Source of the DNA: Zygosaccharomyces rouxii
Taxonomy: Eukaryota; Ascomycota; Saccharomycetes; Saccharomycetales; Saccharomycetaceae
NCBI RefSeq assembly: GCF_000026365.1
Contig: NC_012993.1
Span: 682,001-746,000, forward strand
Direction of reading: 5' to 3'
Length of the DNA: 64,000 nucleotides
A program made the translations under genes and the position numbers. The notes under the pieces are model-generated. The model did not search any database, had not been told where the DNA came from, and saw nothing but the letters and a program-made list of their open reading frames with translations. Shown here piece after piece: positions 8,941-18,648 of the stretch. Position 1 is the first letter of the stretch. Each line of letters opens with the position of its first letter.

Positions 8941-9933
8941 ATGTTACATTTACAACCTCAGAATATTCTTATCCAAAAGACGTTAAGTGAGGCGTTTGAT
9001 GCCTTGAATAAAGGTACGTCGTTAACACTTGATAGGATTATTTCAGATTTTGACTATACTACATTCCACGTTTCCAATTCACCTGAAGATAAATCAATTC
9101 TTTTACTGAGTATTAGAACTAAAGCATGGCAATCAGTGCAAAAATGTCAGGGATCTATTGGACTCCTTGACTATTTACAATCTAAATACCAGGGTTGCTC
9201 AGGTGCTGCCATTTCACCACAACCTGAAATGGGATACGATTTAACTTTACAAATTACCCTAAGCCAATTGACTGGTGAATCACTTGTTCAGCTATCACTC
9301 TTAAAGACGATTGTGCTATCCTATCCATTCCAATTAGCCTTTGACGAATTTGCTCAATTGAGTTCGACTCCAGTTCCAGTTGAAGGAACACCACCAGTCT
9401 CCAACACTTTACATACGGTACAATACCGTGATGAAGAAAGTCTTTTCATTAAACCCGCAAGTGATCGTATCACAGTTATATTTGAGACTTCTTTCCAAGA
9501 TGAAACTGACAAAATTTTTGGTAAAGTCTTCTTACAGGAATTCGTTGATGCTCGTAAGCGTAACAGATCAATCCAATCAGCACCACAAGTTTTATTCTCT
9601 CATGAACCACCGCTAGAATTACAACATCAAATTCAACCTCGTTCTGATCCAAGTAAAAGATTTGTTACATTTGTTCTTTTCCCACGTCATTTTCAAACCC
9701 AAGAACTACAATTCAACAGTGTTGCTCAATTGATACTGTTTAGAAATTACTTCCACTATCATATCAAATGTTCAAAGGCCTACATGCATTCAAGAATGAG
9801 GTTTAGGGTCGATTCTTTCATTAAAGTGTTAAACAGAGCTAAGGTCGATGAAGAAGACGATTCGAAGGGAGATTCCTCAGTTCATGCTCAACCAACTAGA
9901 AGAACAATTACAGGTAGGAAAATGGTCTATTAG
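8941..9933 (+). CDS. ARC35: Arp2/3 complex subunit Arc35 (ARPC2, p34)
   Basis: A 330-residue p34-Arc protein, one of the two central scaffold subunits (with ARPC4) of the Arp2/3 complex that nucleates branched actin at cortical patches during endocytosis. Seen: the conserved C-terminal block FPRHFQT...[27 protein letters not shown] at about residues 246-292 and the typical start [12 protein letters not shown]. Length is close to S. cerevisiae Arc35 (342 aa). ARC35 is YNR035C; its neighbour here, PAT1, is YCR077C, so the sister chromosome XIV and III tracks interleave starting at this gene. Same-strand spacing to PAT1 is 237 bp with a T-rich tract. Confidence 0.95.
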   Translation: MLHLQPQNILIQKTLSEAFDALNKGTSLTLDRIISDFDYTTFHVSNSPEDKSILLLSIRTKAWQSVQKCQGSIGLLDYLQSKYQGCSGAAISPQPEMGYDLTLQITLSQLTGESLVQLSLLKTIVLSYPFQLAFDEFAQLSSTPVPVEGTPPVSNTLHTVQYRDEESLFIKPASDRITVIFETSFQDETDKIFGKVFLQEFVDARKRNRSIQSAPQVLFSHEPPLELQHQIQPRSDPSKRFVTFVLFPRHFQTQELQFNSVAQLILFRNYFHYHIKCSKAYMHSRMRFRVDSFIKVLNRAKVDEEDDSKGDSSVHAQPTRRTITGRKMVY

Positions 9934-10170
9934 ACGGTGCTCAATGGGATCAATTGACTGTCTATTATTATTAAATAGTAATAGTTAAGTAGTAGTCCAA
10001 TACGGCCGTATTGTGTGATTATCAGGTACAAATTTTTTTTTTTTTTTTATTTTTTTCAAATTTCAAGCAAGAGAGGGATTGACCGTAGTAAAAAAAGGAC
10101 AAACAAACAGTTATTGGTTTATTAGAAGGAAGGAATAAGGCCAATAGATACGCATTGTAAATCCATTAGG

Positions 10171-12873
10171 ATGTCATTCTTTGGATTTGATACTTCTTTA
10201 CCAGGTGCTGGTAAATCCAAGGGTGAAAATCCTATTCCTGAAGGTGAAAAACCTCTGGATTTTGAAGAAACATATCGTGGACTTGGTGATTATCATGAAG
10301 AAGAAGAAGATTATTTGAACGAAGAGACGTTTGGTGCTAATGCAGAACTAGGAACTGATTTCGATTTCGGTCACGGAAGTGGTAGTACTACTTCTCAAGA
10401 TACTTCAGGTATACAAGGGTCAGTAGCACCAGCTTCTTATGTTACCTCCAATAGGTCATACTTGGCAGCTGCAAGACAAGGTGATACACAACCATTAGAA
10501 CCATCTGTTGATTTAAAACCAATGGAATCCTTATGGGGTGGAGGTGCTCCCCAATTGCAACAACAGCAACCACAACCTCAGAAAGTGGCAGAAACTTTGT
10601 CCATGGAGGAATTGGAGAGACAACAACGTCAAAGGCAACAAATGGCGGCACAACAAGGATTTGTTGTACCTCCTCCTGGTTATGTCGGACCTCAAAGTTT
10701 TATGCAACAACCTTCACCTCCACCACAGGCAAATATGTATCCCCCTTCATTTGCAGCAGGTGGATTACCTCCTCAATTCCCTATGATGTATCAACAGGGT
10801 CAACCTCCTGCTTATCCTCCTCCCCAGGAAGTACAGCAACAAGCAGCAGCAGCCCAGGCGGCACAAGCCGCACAAGCCGCACAGGTTCAAGCTAGGGCTC
10901 AAGCACAAGCTCAGGCTCAGGCACAGGCTCAAGCCCAGGCTCAAGCTCAAGCCCAGGTCCAAGCACAAGCCCAAGCACAAGCCCAGACACAAGCTCATGC
11001 CGCACAAGCTCAGGCTGCCCAAGCTCAAGCTGCCCAAGCTCAAGCTGTACAGGCTCAAGCTGTACAAGCACAAGCTGCACAAGCACCACAATTCGCACAA
11101 CCACTCGCTTCGCCTGGCGAAGCTGTACATGCTCAAATTCAAGTTCCTGGTCCTGGTGCCGCTGCCTCTCCTAGAGCGAGATTTTCTTCCCCCCAATTTG
11201 GACCTCAACATTTGCAGCGTTCTCGTGGTCCTGTGAGAAAAGATCCATTGACCGCTGAAGAACAAAAACGTCTTCAAATTCGTCAAGCTAAGGTGGAAAG
11301 AATTTTAAAACATTCTGGGTTGATGACTCCTCGTGATAAAGACTTTATCACACGTTATCAATTGTCTCAAATTGTTACCGAAGACCCTTATAACGAAGAT
11401 TTCTATTTCCAAGTTTACAAAATTATTCAATACGGCGGTGTTGTTGGTGAATCGAATAAAGATTTAATCGCAAGAGCTTATTTGGAGCATTCTGGTCACA
11501 GATTGGGTGGTCGCTATAAGCGCGCTGACGTTGCATTGCAAAGAATGCAAAGCCAAGTGGAAAAAGCTGTTACTGTAGCCAAAGAAAGACCTCAAAAGAA
11601 CAAGGACCATGTTGATACTTCTCGTGAAGGTGTTCTAGGTAAAATCTCATCTGCCATGAATAGCAAGGCTCCTCGTAGACAATTGCAAATTCCAGCTCCA
11701 AAATCGGAAAGTGCTGACAGTGCAGTGCTGGATGATATTGCTTCTGGGACACCAGGCTTCTCCAATGGTTCAACTCCCGCTCTAGATGACGTGACCGATT
11801 CTTTGGAAAATGTAGAAATTAGTCAAAGATCAAGAGCTAGAAGAAGATCGTCATATGCATTTAGCTCAGTTGACCAAAGTTCGGTCTTGTCTCGTTCTGG
11901 TGGTAGAAAATTCGTTTTATCTTTAATTGAAACTGTTTATGGTGTTGTTTTGGAATTGGAAGAGCAGTTAAGAAGTGGTAAACAAATAGACAATTCTGCA
12001 CTTTGGGATGCATTGCATATTGGTGATGAATCCTACGATGTATGCCCCTTCATCTCAATGTTATCATTCGACAAAGGTATTAAGATCATGCCTCGTATTT
12101 TCAACTTTTTGGATAAATCTCAAAAACTAAAACTTTTGCAAACTTTCTTTGATGAGTTATCCCATTTGAACATCATTATCATTTCTTCCTACAAGACTAA
12201 TGATTCACCAACAGAATCCCAGCTGAGAAAAATCGATCTATTCCAATCCATTTTCCTAAAGATCATCGTCTCCTTTTTATCCAACAGTGCAGACTTTATT
12301 GAAATTATGGGTCTATTATTATACCTAATTAAAAACAACAACGTCTCATTCATCTCTACTTCCAAGATCGGTCTGAATTTGATCACAGTTTTAATTTCCC
12401 GTGCGGCTCTTATTAAGCAAGATATTAACAGATCAAACGTTTTATCATCACCAGAAATTTCTGCTTGGAATGGTGTCTACGATAAATTGTTTACATCCTT
12501 AGAGACCAAATTGTCATTAGTCTTCCCACCAAAGGAATACATGGATAAAGTTGTTTGCGCTGGTTCACGTCCTTCTACAGCAGTGTCATCACCATCAATG
12601 AATTCAACGATACAGTCTTATGACCAAGCATACATCTGGCAATTCCTGGCCTCATTAGCATTGAGTGGTAAACTCAACCATCAACGTATCATTATCGATG
12701 AGGTTAGAGATGAAATCTTTGGAACCATTAATGCTGCAGAACAATTAGGATCCACGGAACAGGATCAAAACGTTTCAATGTACAAGAGGGAAAAATTGTA
12801 TCAAGATTTGAACCTGTTCCTAAACGTAATGGGCCTGGTTGCTCGCGACAAGGAAATTACGGAATTAAAATAA
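10171..12873 (+). CDS. PAT1: Pat1, mRNA decapping activator and P-body scaffold
   Basis: A 900-residue homologue of Pat1 (YCR077C, about 796 aa), which links the Lsm1-7 ring and Dhh1 to decapping, represses translation and builds P bodies in the cytoplasm. Seen: the N-terminal motif PLDFEETYRGLGDY and the Dhh1-binding type segment LNEETFGANAELGTDFDFG (about residues 28-68), a Pro/Gln-rich middle, and the globular C-terminal PAT1 domain (about 355-900) with its all-helical repeat region. The extra length comes from a Gln-Ala repeat at about residues 222-305. A basic Ser/Arg patch (RSRARRRSSYAF, about 553-564) looks like a kinase A target, in line with the known regulation of Pat1 by Ras/PKA. 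Confidence 0.95.
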   Translation: MSFFGFDTSLPGAGKSKGENPIPEGEKPLDFEETYRGLGDYHEEEEDYLNEETFGANAELGTDFDFGHGSGSTTSQDTSGIQGSVAPASYVTSNRSYLAAARQGDTQPLEPSVDLKPMESLWGGGAPQLQQQQPQPQKVAETLSMEELERQQRQRQQMAAQQGFVVPPPGYVGPQSFMQQPSPPPQANMYPPSFAAGGLPPQFPMMYQQGQPPAYPPPQEVQQQAAAAQAAQAAQAAQVQARAQAQAQAQAQAQAQAQAQAQVQAQAQAQAQTQAHAAQAQAAQAQAAQAQAVQAQAVQAQAAQAPQFAQPLASPGEAVHAQIQVPGPGAAASPRARFSSPQFGPQHLQRSRGPVRKDPLTAEEQKRLQIRQAKVERILKHSGLMTPRDKDFITRYQLSQIVTEDPYNEDFYFQVYKIIQYGGVVGESNKDLIARAYLEHSGHRLGGRYKRADVALQRMQSQVEKAVTVAKERPQKNKDHVDTSREGVLGKISSAMNSKAPRRQLQIPAPKSESADSAVLDDIASGTPGFSNGSTPALDDVTDSLENVEISQRSRARRRSSYAFSSVDQSSVLSRSGGRKFVLSLIETVYGVVLELEEQLRSGKQIDNSALWDALHIGDESYDVCPFISMLSFDKGIKIMPRIFNFLDKSQKLKLLQTFFDELSHLNIIIISSYKTNDSPTESQLRKIDLFQSIFLKIIVSFLSNSADFIEIMGLLLYLIKNNNVSFISTSKIGLNLITVLISRAALIKQDINRSNVLSSPEISAWNGVYDKLFTSLETKLSLVFPPKEYMDKVVCAGSRPSTAVSSPSMNSTIQSYDQAYIWQFLASLALSGKLNHQRIIIDEVRDEIFGTINAAEQLGSTEQDQNVSMYKREKLYQDLNLFLNVMGLVARDKEITELK
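10834..11085 (+). repeat. Gln-Ala coding minisatellite inside PAT1
   Basis: About 250 bases of CAAGCN/CAGGCN-type hexamers encode an almost pure alternation of Gln and Ala, first (QA)n, later QAA and QAV variants. Synonymous codons are mixed (CAA/CAG, GCA/GCT/GCC), so the tract is old enough to have accumulated silent changes or is kept at protein level. Confidence 0.9.
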
Positions 12874-12931
12874 TGTTTTAACTTTCCCTTTTTACCCTTA
12901 TGTACTTTAATGTATATATATAATAATGTAA

Positions 12932-12940
12932 GCTCATCGC
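12932..12940 (+). promoter_or_regulatory. PAC-type element upstream of FUB1
   Basis: GCTCATCGC at 66-74 bp before the FUB1 ATG matches the core of the PAC motif bound by Dot6/Tod6. Its meaning at a proteasome-regulator gene is unclear. Confidence 0.4.
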
Positions 12941-13005
12941 GTTCAAAAGTTTCAAATGTACAGCGAACCTAACTGTGTCTAAAGGGGTAGAAGTAAAAGA
13001 ACAAT

Positions 13006-13788
13006 ATGTCAGCAAATACCAAGTTAGCATTAAGTGTACAGCTAGTGGCTATATACTTACAAAGTTTAGGTGTTGGGAGTAGGATAACCAATTGTCATGA
13101 AGAGCCTAATCTAGTTAGGGCGTCCCTAGCGGATGAACAGAATAAAACATTGATTAATATAATAGGAGTTGGGATAGAACCGACAAAGGCCATGCTATCA
13201 CTTTATCAAAATGAAAAGAGTTTGGGACAAGCAATTTTAGATTATGAAAAGGATTTATTAATGGATGATGTGACCTTCCCTATAAATGTTGAAGAATTCC
13301 TAGAATCAAGAAGGGAACAAGTGTTAATATCTATTGATTCCAAGTACAAACTAGCACCACCATCACGTCAACTTCCACCACAAGAGATTTCACGTCAAGA
13401 ACCATCCGAGCCAGTACCAGTGGGTATGGAAATACCACCACCACCAAGCGTAAGGGGTAGCAGACCTCCAGATATGCCAGATTTTGAAGATGAGTATCAA
13501 GTACGCCAAGGCCCAGGATATTCAAGACCTCAACAACCACTACCAGGCTATGGCGACAGCGATTTATACCCTATGGGAAGAAGCAACCCCTTATTGGCCG
13601 ATCCACTAACGGCACCACCAGCTGGTGGTATGATACTTGATCCCGCACAAGATGCCGCCAGAAGAAAACAAATGGATGACATGAAAAATCGTGGACCTGG
13701 ATTCATGCCAGGAACTAAATGGGATGATCCATTCGGAAGACCAGGTTTCGGCGGTCCCGGAGCATTTGGGCCTGGTGGGTTTATCTAA
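13006..13788 (+). CDS. FUB1: Fub1, PI31-family proteasome regulator
   Basis: A 260-residue PI31-like protein. The N-terminal half (about 1-125) is a compact alpha/beta domain of the FP/PI31 type; the second half is Pro/Gly-rich and ends in the PI31 C-terminal signature with DPAQDAARRKQMDDMKNRGPG and KWDDPFGRPGFGGPGAFGPGGF, which is the proteasome-binding part. Fub1 (YCR076C, 250 aa) binds 20S proteasomes and was first isolated for boundary activity at silent chromatin. It follows PAT1 as in S. cerevisiae. A PAC-type GCTCATCGC lies at 12932-12940 upstream. Confidence 0.92.
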   Translation: MSANTKLALSVQLVAIYLQSLGVGSRITNCHEEPNLVRASLADEQNKTLINIIGVGIEPTKAMLSLYQNEKSLGQAILDYEKDLLMDDVTFPINVEEFLESRREQVLISIDSKYKLAPPSRQLPPQEISRQEPSEPVPVGMEIPPPPSVRGSRPPDMPDFEDEYQVRQGPGYSRPQQPLPGYGDSDLYPMGRSNPLLADPLTAPPAGGMILDPAQDAARRKQMDDMKNRGPGFMPGTKWDDPFGRPGFGGPGAFGPGGFI

Positions 13789-13845
13789 TGAGTAAAACAA
13801 TAAAAAGAGACGTTAACGTTACTACATAGTCAATATATAGCTCTC

Positions 13846-14106
13846 CTAATCATCATCACTTGCCGATGTGTAAATTATAACGCTTCTTCCCGCGTCCTTG
13901 AACACATTGACCAAGATTTCACCATCTTGGGTTACACCATATCCATCGTCATCCAGTTCCATCTGAGAGATATCAATGATATCCTCTACTCTGTTCTTAC
14001 CGATACCGGTAGATTCAACCAGTCTGTTGTTCTGGTCAAATGACAATGTACCCAAAGCCTTTGGGATCGATTGCTGGAGTCTCTGTTGTCTCTGTTGTGT
14101 GTCCAT
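13846..14106 (-). CDS. EGO2: EGO complex subunit Ego2/Ego4
   Basis: An 86-residue protein with the pattern KALGTLSFDQNNRLVESTGIGKNRVEDIIDIS followed by an ILVNVFK strand and IIYTSA near the end, which I recognise from the small roadblock-like subunit Ego2 (YCR075W-A, 75 aa) and its sister Ego4 (YNR034W-A). Known role: with Ego1 and Ego3 it forms the vacuolar Ragulator-like scaffold that carries the Gtr1-Gtr2 GTPases and activates TORC1 in response to amino acids. A Gln/Arg-rich N-terminal extension of about ten residues is specific to this copy. It ends 57 bp from the convergent FUB1 stop, as in S. cerevisiae. Confidence 0.85.
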   Translation of the reverse strand: MDTQQRQQRLQQSIPKALGTLSFDQNNRLVESTGIGKNRVEDIIDISQMELDDDGYGVTQDGEILVNVFKDAGRSVIIYTSASDDD

Positions 14107-15121
14107 CTCTTGAGTTTAATATACTGAGTGAATTGGTATTCAATAGAAAAAAAAAAAAAAAAAGGACCCTTATAAGATTTTATGGCCCAAAGCTACTCTT
14201 ATATATTCCAAACACTAAGTACCCTTACGATGATCAAGGGGCAATGTTCCAATTGATCCTTTTACACAAAGGATAAGCTTAAGTTTTAAGGTCTTTGTAA
14301 GATGGTTGACGATTGTTAACAGTAATATCGGGCCCTTATGCAAAGTAAGTTAGCAACTACCCTAGAAAGAGAGATTAAAGAGGTAACTTAGAATAAGAAC
14401 ATCTCCTCACCCCTTCTAAAATTTGGGATACTACTGAAATTACCGATACCTGTTGGTGCCATTAGTGCCTATCGTTATATTAATCGTAGTTCTGGAAACA
14501 CTTGCGAAATGGGTTTGACAGAATCTAGTAATTAAGGGTCCTAGCTCTGGATTTTTGCTCAATAAATGCACTAAAATTATTTTAAAATATCTACTACCAT
14601 TCCTAGTAGATTTCTAGGGGCAGTAACACTTATACCCACTGGTATTCGATCAAGTGTCACACTGTCACTTGCATAATAAAATATCGTTCTCTAGCATTTT
14701 TACACGAAATTGAAGGGGGAAATTAGTAGAAAAAAAATCTGGTAATTTTCCTTATCAGAAATAATCACATATGTTGAGACTCTGGCGGTTATTTCGAGTA
14801 GCTTATTATTGTTACTTCAATATTCCAATATGTCTGAGCCCTAGCGTTTTTTCTAGGGTATGATTGACTGGGAAGCATGAAAAAAAAACAAACAACATAT
14901 ACGGACTAATATTGATACGAACACTGCTAGAACTATTCATTCAAGCCACAGTTCAAGAGTGTTTTGAGCATTTGAAAGTGGCATTAGTCGTTATCAGCTG
15001 AGTATATTTCCCAAGAGTGACTGCAGCTACTTCTGGCAGTTCCAATTCCTCTGCATTTCAACCTTATCCAGGAAACTATTTTGAAGAGGATTAAGATTGA
15101 ATAAAGATTGAAATACGAACA
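14107..15121. promoter_or_regulatory. Long divergent promoter between EGO2 and the LMBR1-family gene
   Basis: About 1 kb with no supportable gene. It carries four stress-response cores (AGGGG or CCCCT at 14237, 14410, 14616 and 14714) and six copies of the pentamer CCTAG or its complement CTAGG between 14361 and 14857, some of them as inverted pairs (14602/14614; 14840/14853). An A16-class run lies near 14147-14163 next to EGO2. The length is unusual for this compact genome. Confidence 0.4.
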
Positions 15122-16885
15122 ATGTGGTTAATAACGACATTTGTGTTAGTTTTCCCCATCATCTGCTCATATGTGGTGGTCAATAGGTATTTTTCTTTCA
15201 AATTGCATAAAAACACATACCTTTTGACGCTATCAATTTTAATGCTAAACATGATCATATTACTATTCACCACTTATTTGTTGCCATTGGATATCTTTTA
15301 TGGGGCTAGGGCAAGCATTGAAAATGGATCATCATCGGAAGCTGTCACTCACAATTTCAGCGTCATTTGGAAATTTATCTACTGGTTAGAATTTGTTCTG
15401 TGTTGGTTTGTTATTCCAGTACTAATTAGTTACATCTCATTGAAATATGCGTGCGCTAAGCAACAAGACCCTCATTCAAGCAGGTCTCAGATGGGGCAAA
15501 GATTGGCGCTAGCAATTTATCACAATATTAAATTTTATATGCTATGTCTTACAGGACTATTCTTTGGTATCGTTTATCTGGTGAGTAGTACAGGTCATGG
15601 TCTCAGCGATTTTAAACCATTGTTAATCTCTTTGGCACATCTTTACTCACTGAGTTATTCACTTGTCCTGTTATCCACGGGCTTGATCATTTTCCCCAGA
15701 AACTTATTTGCCGAAGTTAGCTCCCCCAAAAGTGAAACGGTTAATAGGCTGTTTGTGGAACTATCGAAGTCTAATGATGATCTAAACGATTCTCAATTGA
15801 ACATGTTAGAGAATGCAGAACGCATTTTACACTCTTCGGAGGTCCAAGATGATCCAAGTTTTAACGAAATGTTAAACCAATGTAAAATTGAAGTCCAATC
15901 TATGTTGAACGACCGGAAATTATCCGTCAGTAATTTCAATGCAGTTTCCACTAGCGGGTCTACTTCAATATCGACTCTGGAGAAATTAAACCATCATTAC
16001 AACAAGTTTGTTACACATTTTTACAACTATCTACACAACCAAACCAATTCCGATGGTATAATTCACACATTGGCAGAATCACAATCGTTGAGCAGTTCCT
16101 CAGGACGTTGGAGATCCATTTTGATCACAGTGGTAGCAATAATATCAACGGCCTTATCAGTGCTTGTTGCATACTTAGAAATTACTCCGAACAAATGGGG
16201 CCACGCACGGGTGTTTGATGGTACCCATTGGTACAATTTTGGACTTGAATTTGTGTTGTTTTCGTACAATACTCTTGTTGCACTGTACGCAATGAGTAAA
16301 TTCAAATTTAACAATTTCCATTTAATCCCCAATGGTCGTAGTAATCCTTCAAATGCATTGTACTATTCACTTTATTCAAGCAGACTTTTATTCCCACTAT
16401 GTTTCAACTTAATGGTGTTAATCCCCTACGGCGAAAATGCCTCTTACGATTCCATGAATAGCAGTTTTGCAAGGACTCTTTACAATAGTTTGATTCGTAT
16501 TCCATTGGCCAATTATTTGAATAAAACTTTACCACCAATCTTCATGGTATTTATCCTGATCAGTTATAAAATTGATCTTAAACAGAAAATCCTACTTAGA
16601 ACTTTGGGCGAAGAATATTATTATCAATTTTTCGGTATGATGATGTATGAACCTGCGGGTGAGGTGAATCAAGACGCGGGCAATACTAGCCCCACCAGTC
16701 TGTTTTTCGATAACGACGGACCATTGAGTCAAAGATCACGCATGGATGAAGATTACGAGTACTCCTTACAGGATGGTAGGTACTTGTTCGAAAGAGCATC
16801 GAGAAACAGCAACAGCAACGACAATACTACCAGTAATAATGAAAATACCAATGGCGATCAAGAAAGACCGCTTTTATATGTATAA
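15122..16885 (+). CDS. LMBR1-family nine-helix membrane protein
   Basis: A 587-residue polytopic protein with five N-terminal transmembrane segments (about residues 3-24, 33-58, 82-106, 136-156, 168-194), a long cytosolic loop with helical and Ser/Thr-rich parts (about 195-330), four further segments (about 334-355, 375-396, 422-440, 482-502) and a hydrophilic Asn/Ser-rich tail. This 5-loop-4 layout is that of LMBR1-domain proteins (LMBRD2 type), linked in animals to receptor trafficking; the fungal function is not known to me. I recall no clear S. cerevisiae counterpart, so the gene would have been lost there. It converges with PKP2 at a 27-bp gap. Confidence 0.75.
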   Translation: MWLITTFVLVFPIICSYVVVNRYFSFKLHKNTYLLTLSILMLNMIILLFTTYLLPLDIFYGARASIENGSSSEAVTHNFSVIWKFIYWLEFVLCWFVIPVLISYISLKYACAKQQDPHSSRSQMGQRLALAIYHNIKFYMLCLTGLFFGIVYLVSSTGHGLSDFKPLLISLAHLYSLSYSLVLLSTGLIIFPRNLFAEVSSPKSETVNRLFVELSKSNDDLNDSQLNMLENAERILHSSEVQDDPSFNEMLNQCKIEVQSMLNDRKLSVSNFNAVSTSGSTSISTLEKLNHHYNKFVTHFYNYLHNQTNSDGIIHTLAESQSLSSSSGRWRSILITVVAIISTALSVLVAYLEITPNKWGHARVFDGTHWYNFGLEFVLFSYNTLVALYAMSKFKFNNFHLIPNGRSNPSNALYYSLYSSRLLFPLCFNLMVLIPYGENASYDSMNSSFARTLYNSLIRIPLANYLNKTLPPIFMVFILISYKIDLKQKILLRTLGEEYYYQFFGMMMYEPAGEVNQDAGNTSPTSLFFDNDGPLSQRSRMDEDYEYSLQDGRYLFERASRNSNSNDNTTSNNENTNGDQERPLLYV

Positions 16886-16912
16886 AAAAAATAAAGAAGA
16901 AGGACAATAAGA

Positions 16913-18409
16913 TTATTGCAATGGTTCACTACTAGTACTCAACCGATTCAAATGCAGATAAACATCAGTGCCGAATCCTTCCATGGATATAAGTTTCAAG
17001 TCGCCGCCAAAATACCTTGCATATAATCTACTGAGTGCTAGTCCATACCCATAGCCAGCTAAGGGTACGTTATTGACAAAGGACGATACTCGGGGATTCT
17101 CATCGCATTCATCCTTCATTAATTCCAATTGACAATCATCTGGCATCGTGGAGTACAAGTAAGTCCATATCAGCGGTAAATTCGATCTTGCGATTCCACC
17201 GCCTTCATCGGAGATTTTCACAGTAATGTCTTCCAACCCTTCACATATGATTACCTTGACATGGGGGAACTTTAAATCGTAAACATCCATCCCAGGATTC
17301 GATTCAACAGTTTTTTCAACGGTAGCCCTGAGGGCATTCTTTAAAGTTTCCACCAGCATGTGTATCAAATGTCCTGGTACGTACATGAATTCGATTTCGT
17401 TGTTGAGGCCAGTAGCATTTTTTGGGAAACACAGCAGTTCCACTTCTGGTGCTTCAAACAAGCCGTAGTGTTCAGAGCAGATCAATTTAGCATTATCAAT
17501 AGCGTCTTCAGCGATCTGTGTAATGTTCGTTTTAGTACAAATGCTCCCCACATAGCTGTCACTTTTGCCATTTTGGCAATGCAGGGAAGGTTCTAACAGG
17601 TCCAAATGTTGCGCAATGAGCATACGAATTCCAATACGGCTCATATAGAACCTGTCCAAAAAGCTTTGTACTGAATCATCGAACATATTCTGTTGACAAG
17701 TTTTTTTCCATTTTAAGACTCCTTTAGCCAATGTCACAACCGTAGCGTTGTGCCTAACTTTAATGTTGTGTAATACTTTAAACAATGCAGCATTGAATTT
17801 CAAAATTTCTTTTGGCCAAACTTCCAACGAGGTAACAAGCGGCGATGAGTAGTATTTCTTCGGTGTCAAAACTTGACCCCTACTGCTACTTAATGATTGA
17901 TTGGATACACTCCATTTCCTTTTTGTTACCACAAGCCCATCATCAACAAAAGTGTTCCTATGGGGAACCGAAGTATTGGAACGTCCATGCTTAGAATCCA
18001 ATTCTTCATCCCTATAACACAACTGAATGATGTTTCGTAAAACTTCACTTTCCATTGGTGTATCAGGTTCAAGTCCGCCATAGAGCATCTGGTACAATTT
18101 ACCGTTACTAGTCGACCTGTCATGAGCAAATTCGTACAGTTCCTTAAACGATTGAGTGTACCAGTCACGGACCTGAATCACATCATTCATTTTATTGAGG
18201 CCATTGGGCAGGCTTTCTAATTCTTTAATCCTATGGGCCAATCGGATAGGCAATTCCCTTAGAACAAAACACGATGCTTTAAACAATGTGGCAGGATTAG
18301 GATTAGCTCCAAACTGGCACATTTGTCTCAAGGAAATACCAGTCTGGGGGAGTTCAGAGTAATTCCATATCTGCTTCAACAGTCCACTATTAAACTTGAT
18401 TTTGGTCAT
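16913..18409 (-). CDS. PKP2: Mitochondrial pyruvate dehydrogenase kinase-like protein Pkp2
   Basis: A 498-residue branched-chain alpha-ketoacid/pyruvate dehydrogenase kinase. The N-terminal four-helix domain starts with the family motif ELPQTGISLRQMCQFG (about residues 19-34) and ELPIRLAHRIKELESLP. The C-terminal GHKL ATPase fold has the N box (VETLKNALRATVEK, about 352-365), the G1 box (ISDEGGGIA, about 396-404) and the glycine loop GYGYGLALSRLYARYFGGDL. Known: Pkp1 and Pkp2 phosphorylate the E1 alpha subunit Pda1 in the matrix to inhibit pyruvate dehydrogenase. Length fits Pkp2 (YGL059W, 491 aa) better than Pkp1 (394 aa). It does not lie in this neighbourhood in S. cerevisiae. Confidence 0.85.
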   Translation of the reverse strand: MTKIKFNSGLLKQIWNYSELPQTGISLRQMCQFGANPNPATLFKASCFVLRELPIRLAHRIKELESLPNGLNKMNDVIQVRDWYTQSFKELYEFAHDRSTSNGKLYQMLYGGLEPDTPMESEVLRNIIQLCYRDEELDSKHGRSNTSVPHRNTFVDDGLVVTKRKWSVSNQSLSSSRGQVLTPKKYYSSPLVTSLEVWPKEILKFNAALFKVLHNIKVRHNATVVTLAKGVLKWKKTCQQNMFDDSVQSFLDRFYMSRIGIRMLIAQHLDLLEPSLHCQNGKSDSYVGSICTKTNITQIAEDAIDNAKLICSEHYGLFEAPEVELLCFPKNATGLNNEIEFMYVPGHLIHMLVETLKNALRATVEKTVESNPGMDVYDLKFPHVKVIICEGLEDITVKISDEGGGIARSNLPLIWTYLYSTMPDDCQLELMKDECDENPRVSSFVNNVPLAGYGYGLALSRLYARYFGGDLKLISMEGFGTDVYLHLNRLSTSSEPLQ

Positions 18410-18648
18410 ATTGCCCTAGGAGACTTCTCGATTGGGGGAATCCAAACAACCCAAACTGATTCAACCCATCCTCATCCTTATATAACGACTTGACGATAAT
18501 CATCAAACTTTGAACCTAATTGATCGTCTGAGTCAACTGGTGCTTCTAACTTCGGAGGAACGGGCGACGCGATGATCAATTGACAAGACATCAACAACAA
18601 CATCAACAAACCAAAAGAACTTCCAAAGGTCATTAAAATCGATCTACA

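Noticed and set aside
10765..11286. 173-codon minus-strand Leu/Ser-rich frame
   Set aside because: Shadow of the PAT1 Gln-Ala repeat.
14107..15121. Possible solo LTR or gene relic in the long EGO2-LMBR1 gene gap
   Set aside because: No TG...CA-bounded terminal repeat with target duplication and no protein-like frame could be found by eye.
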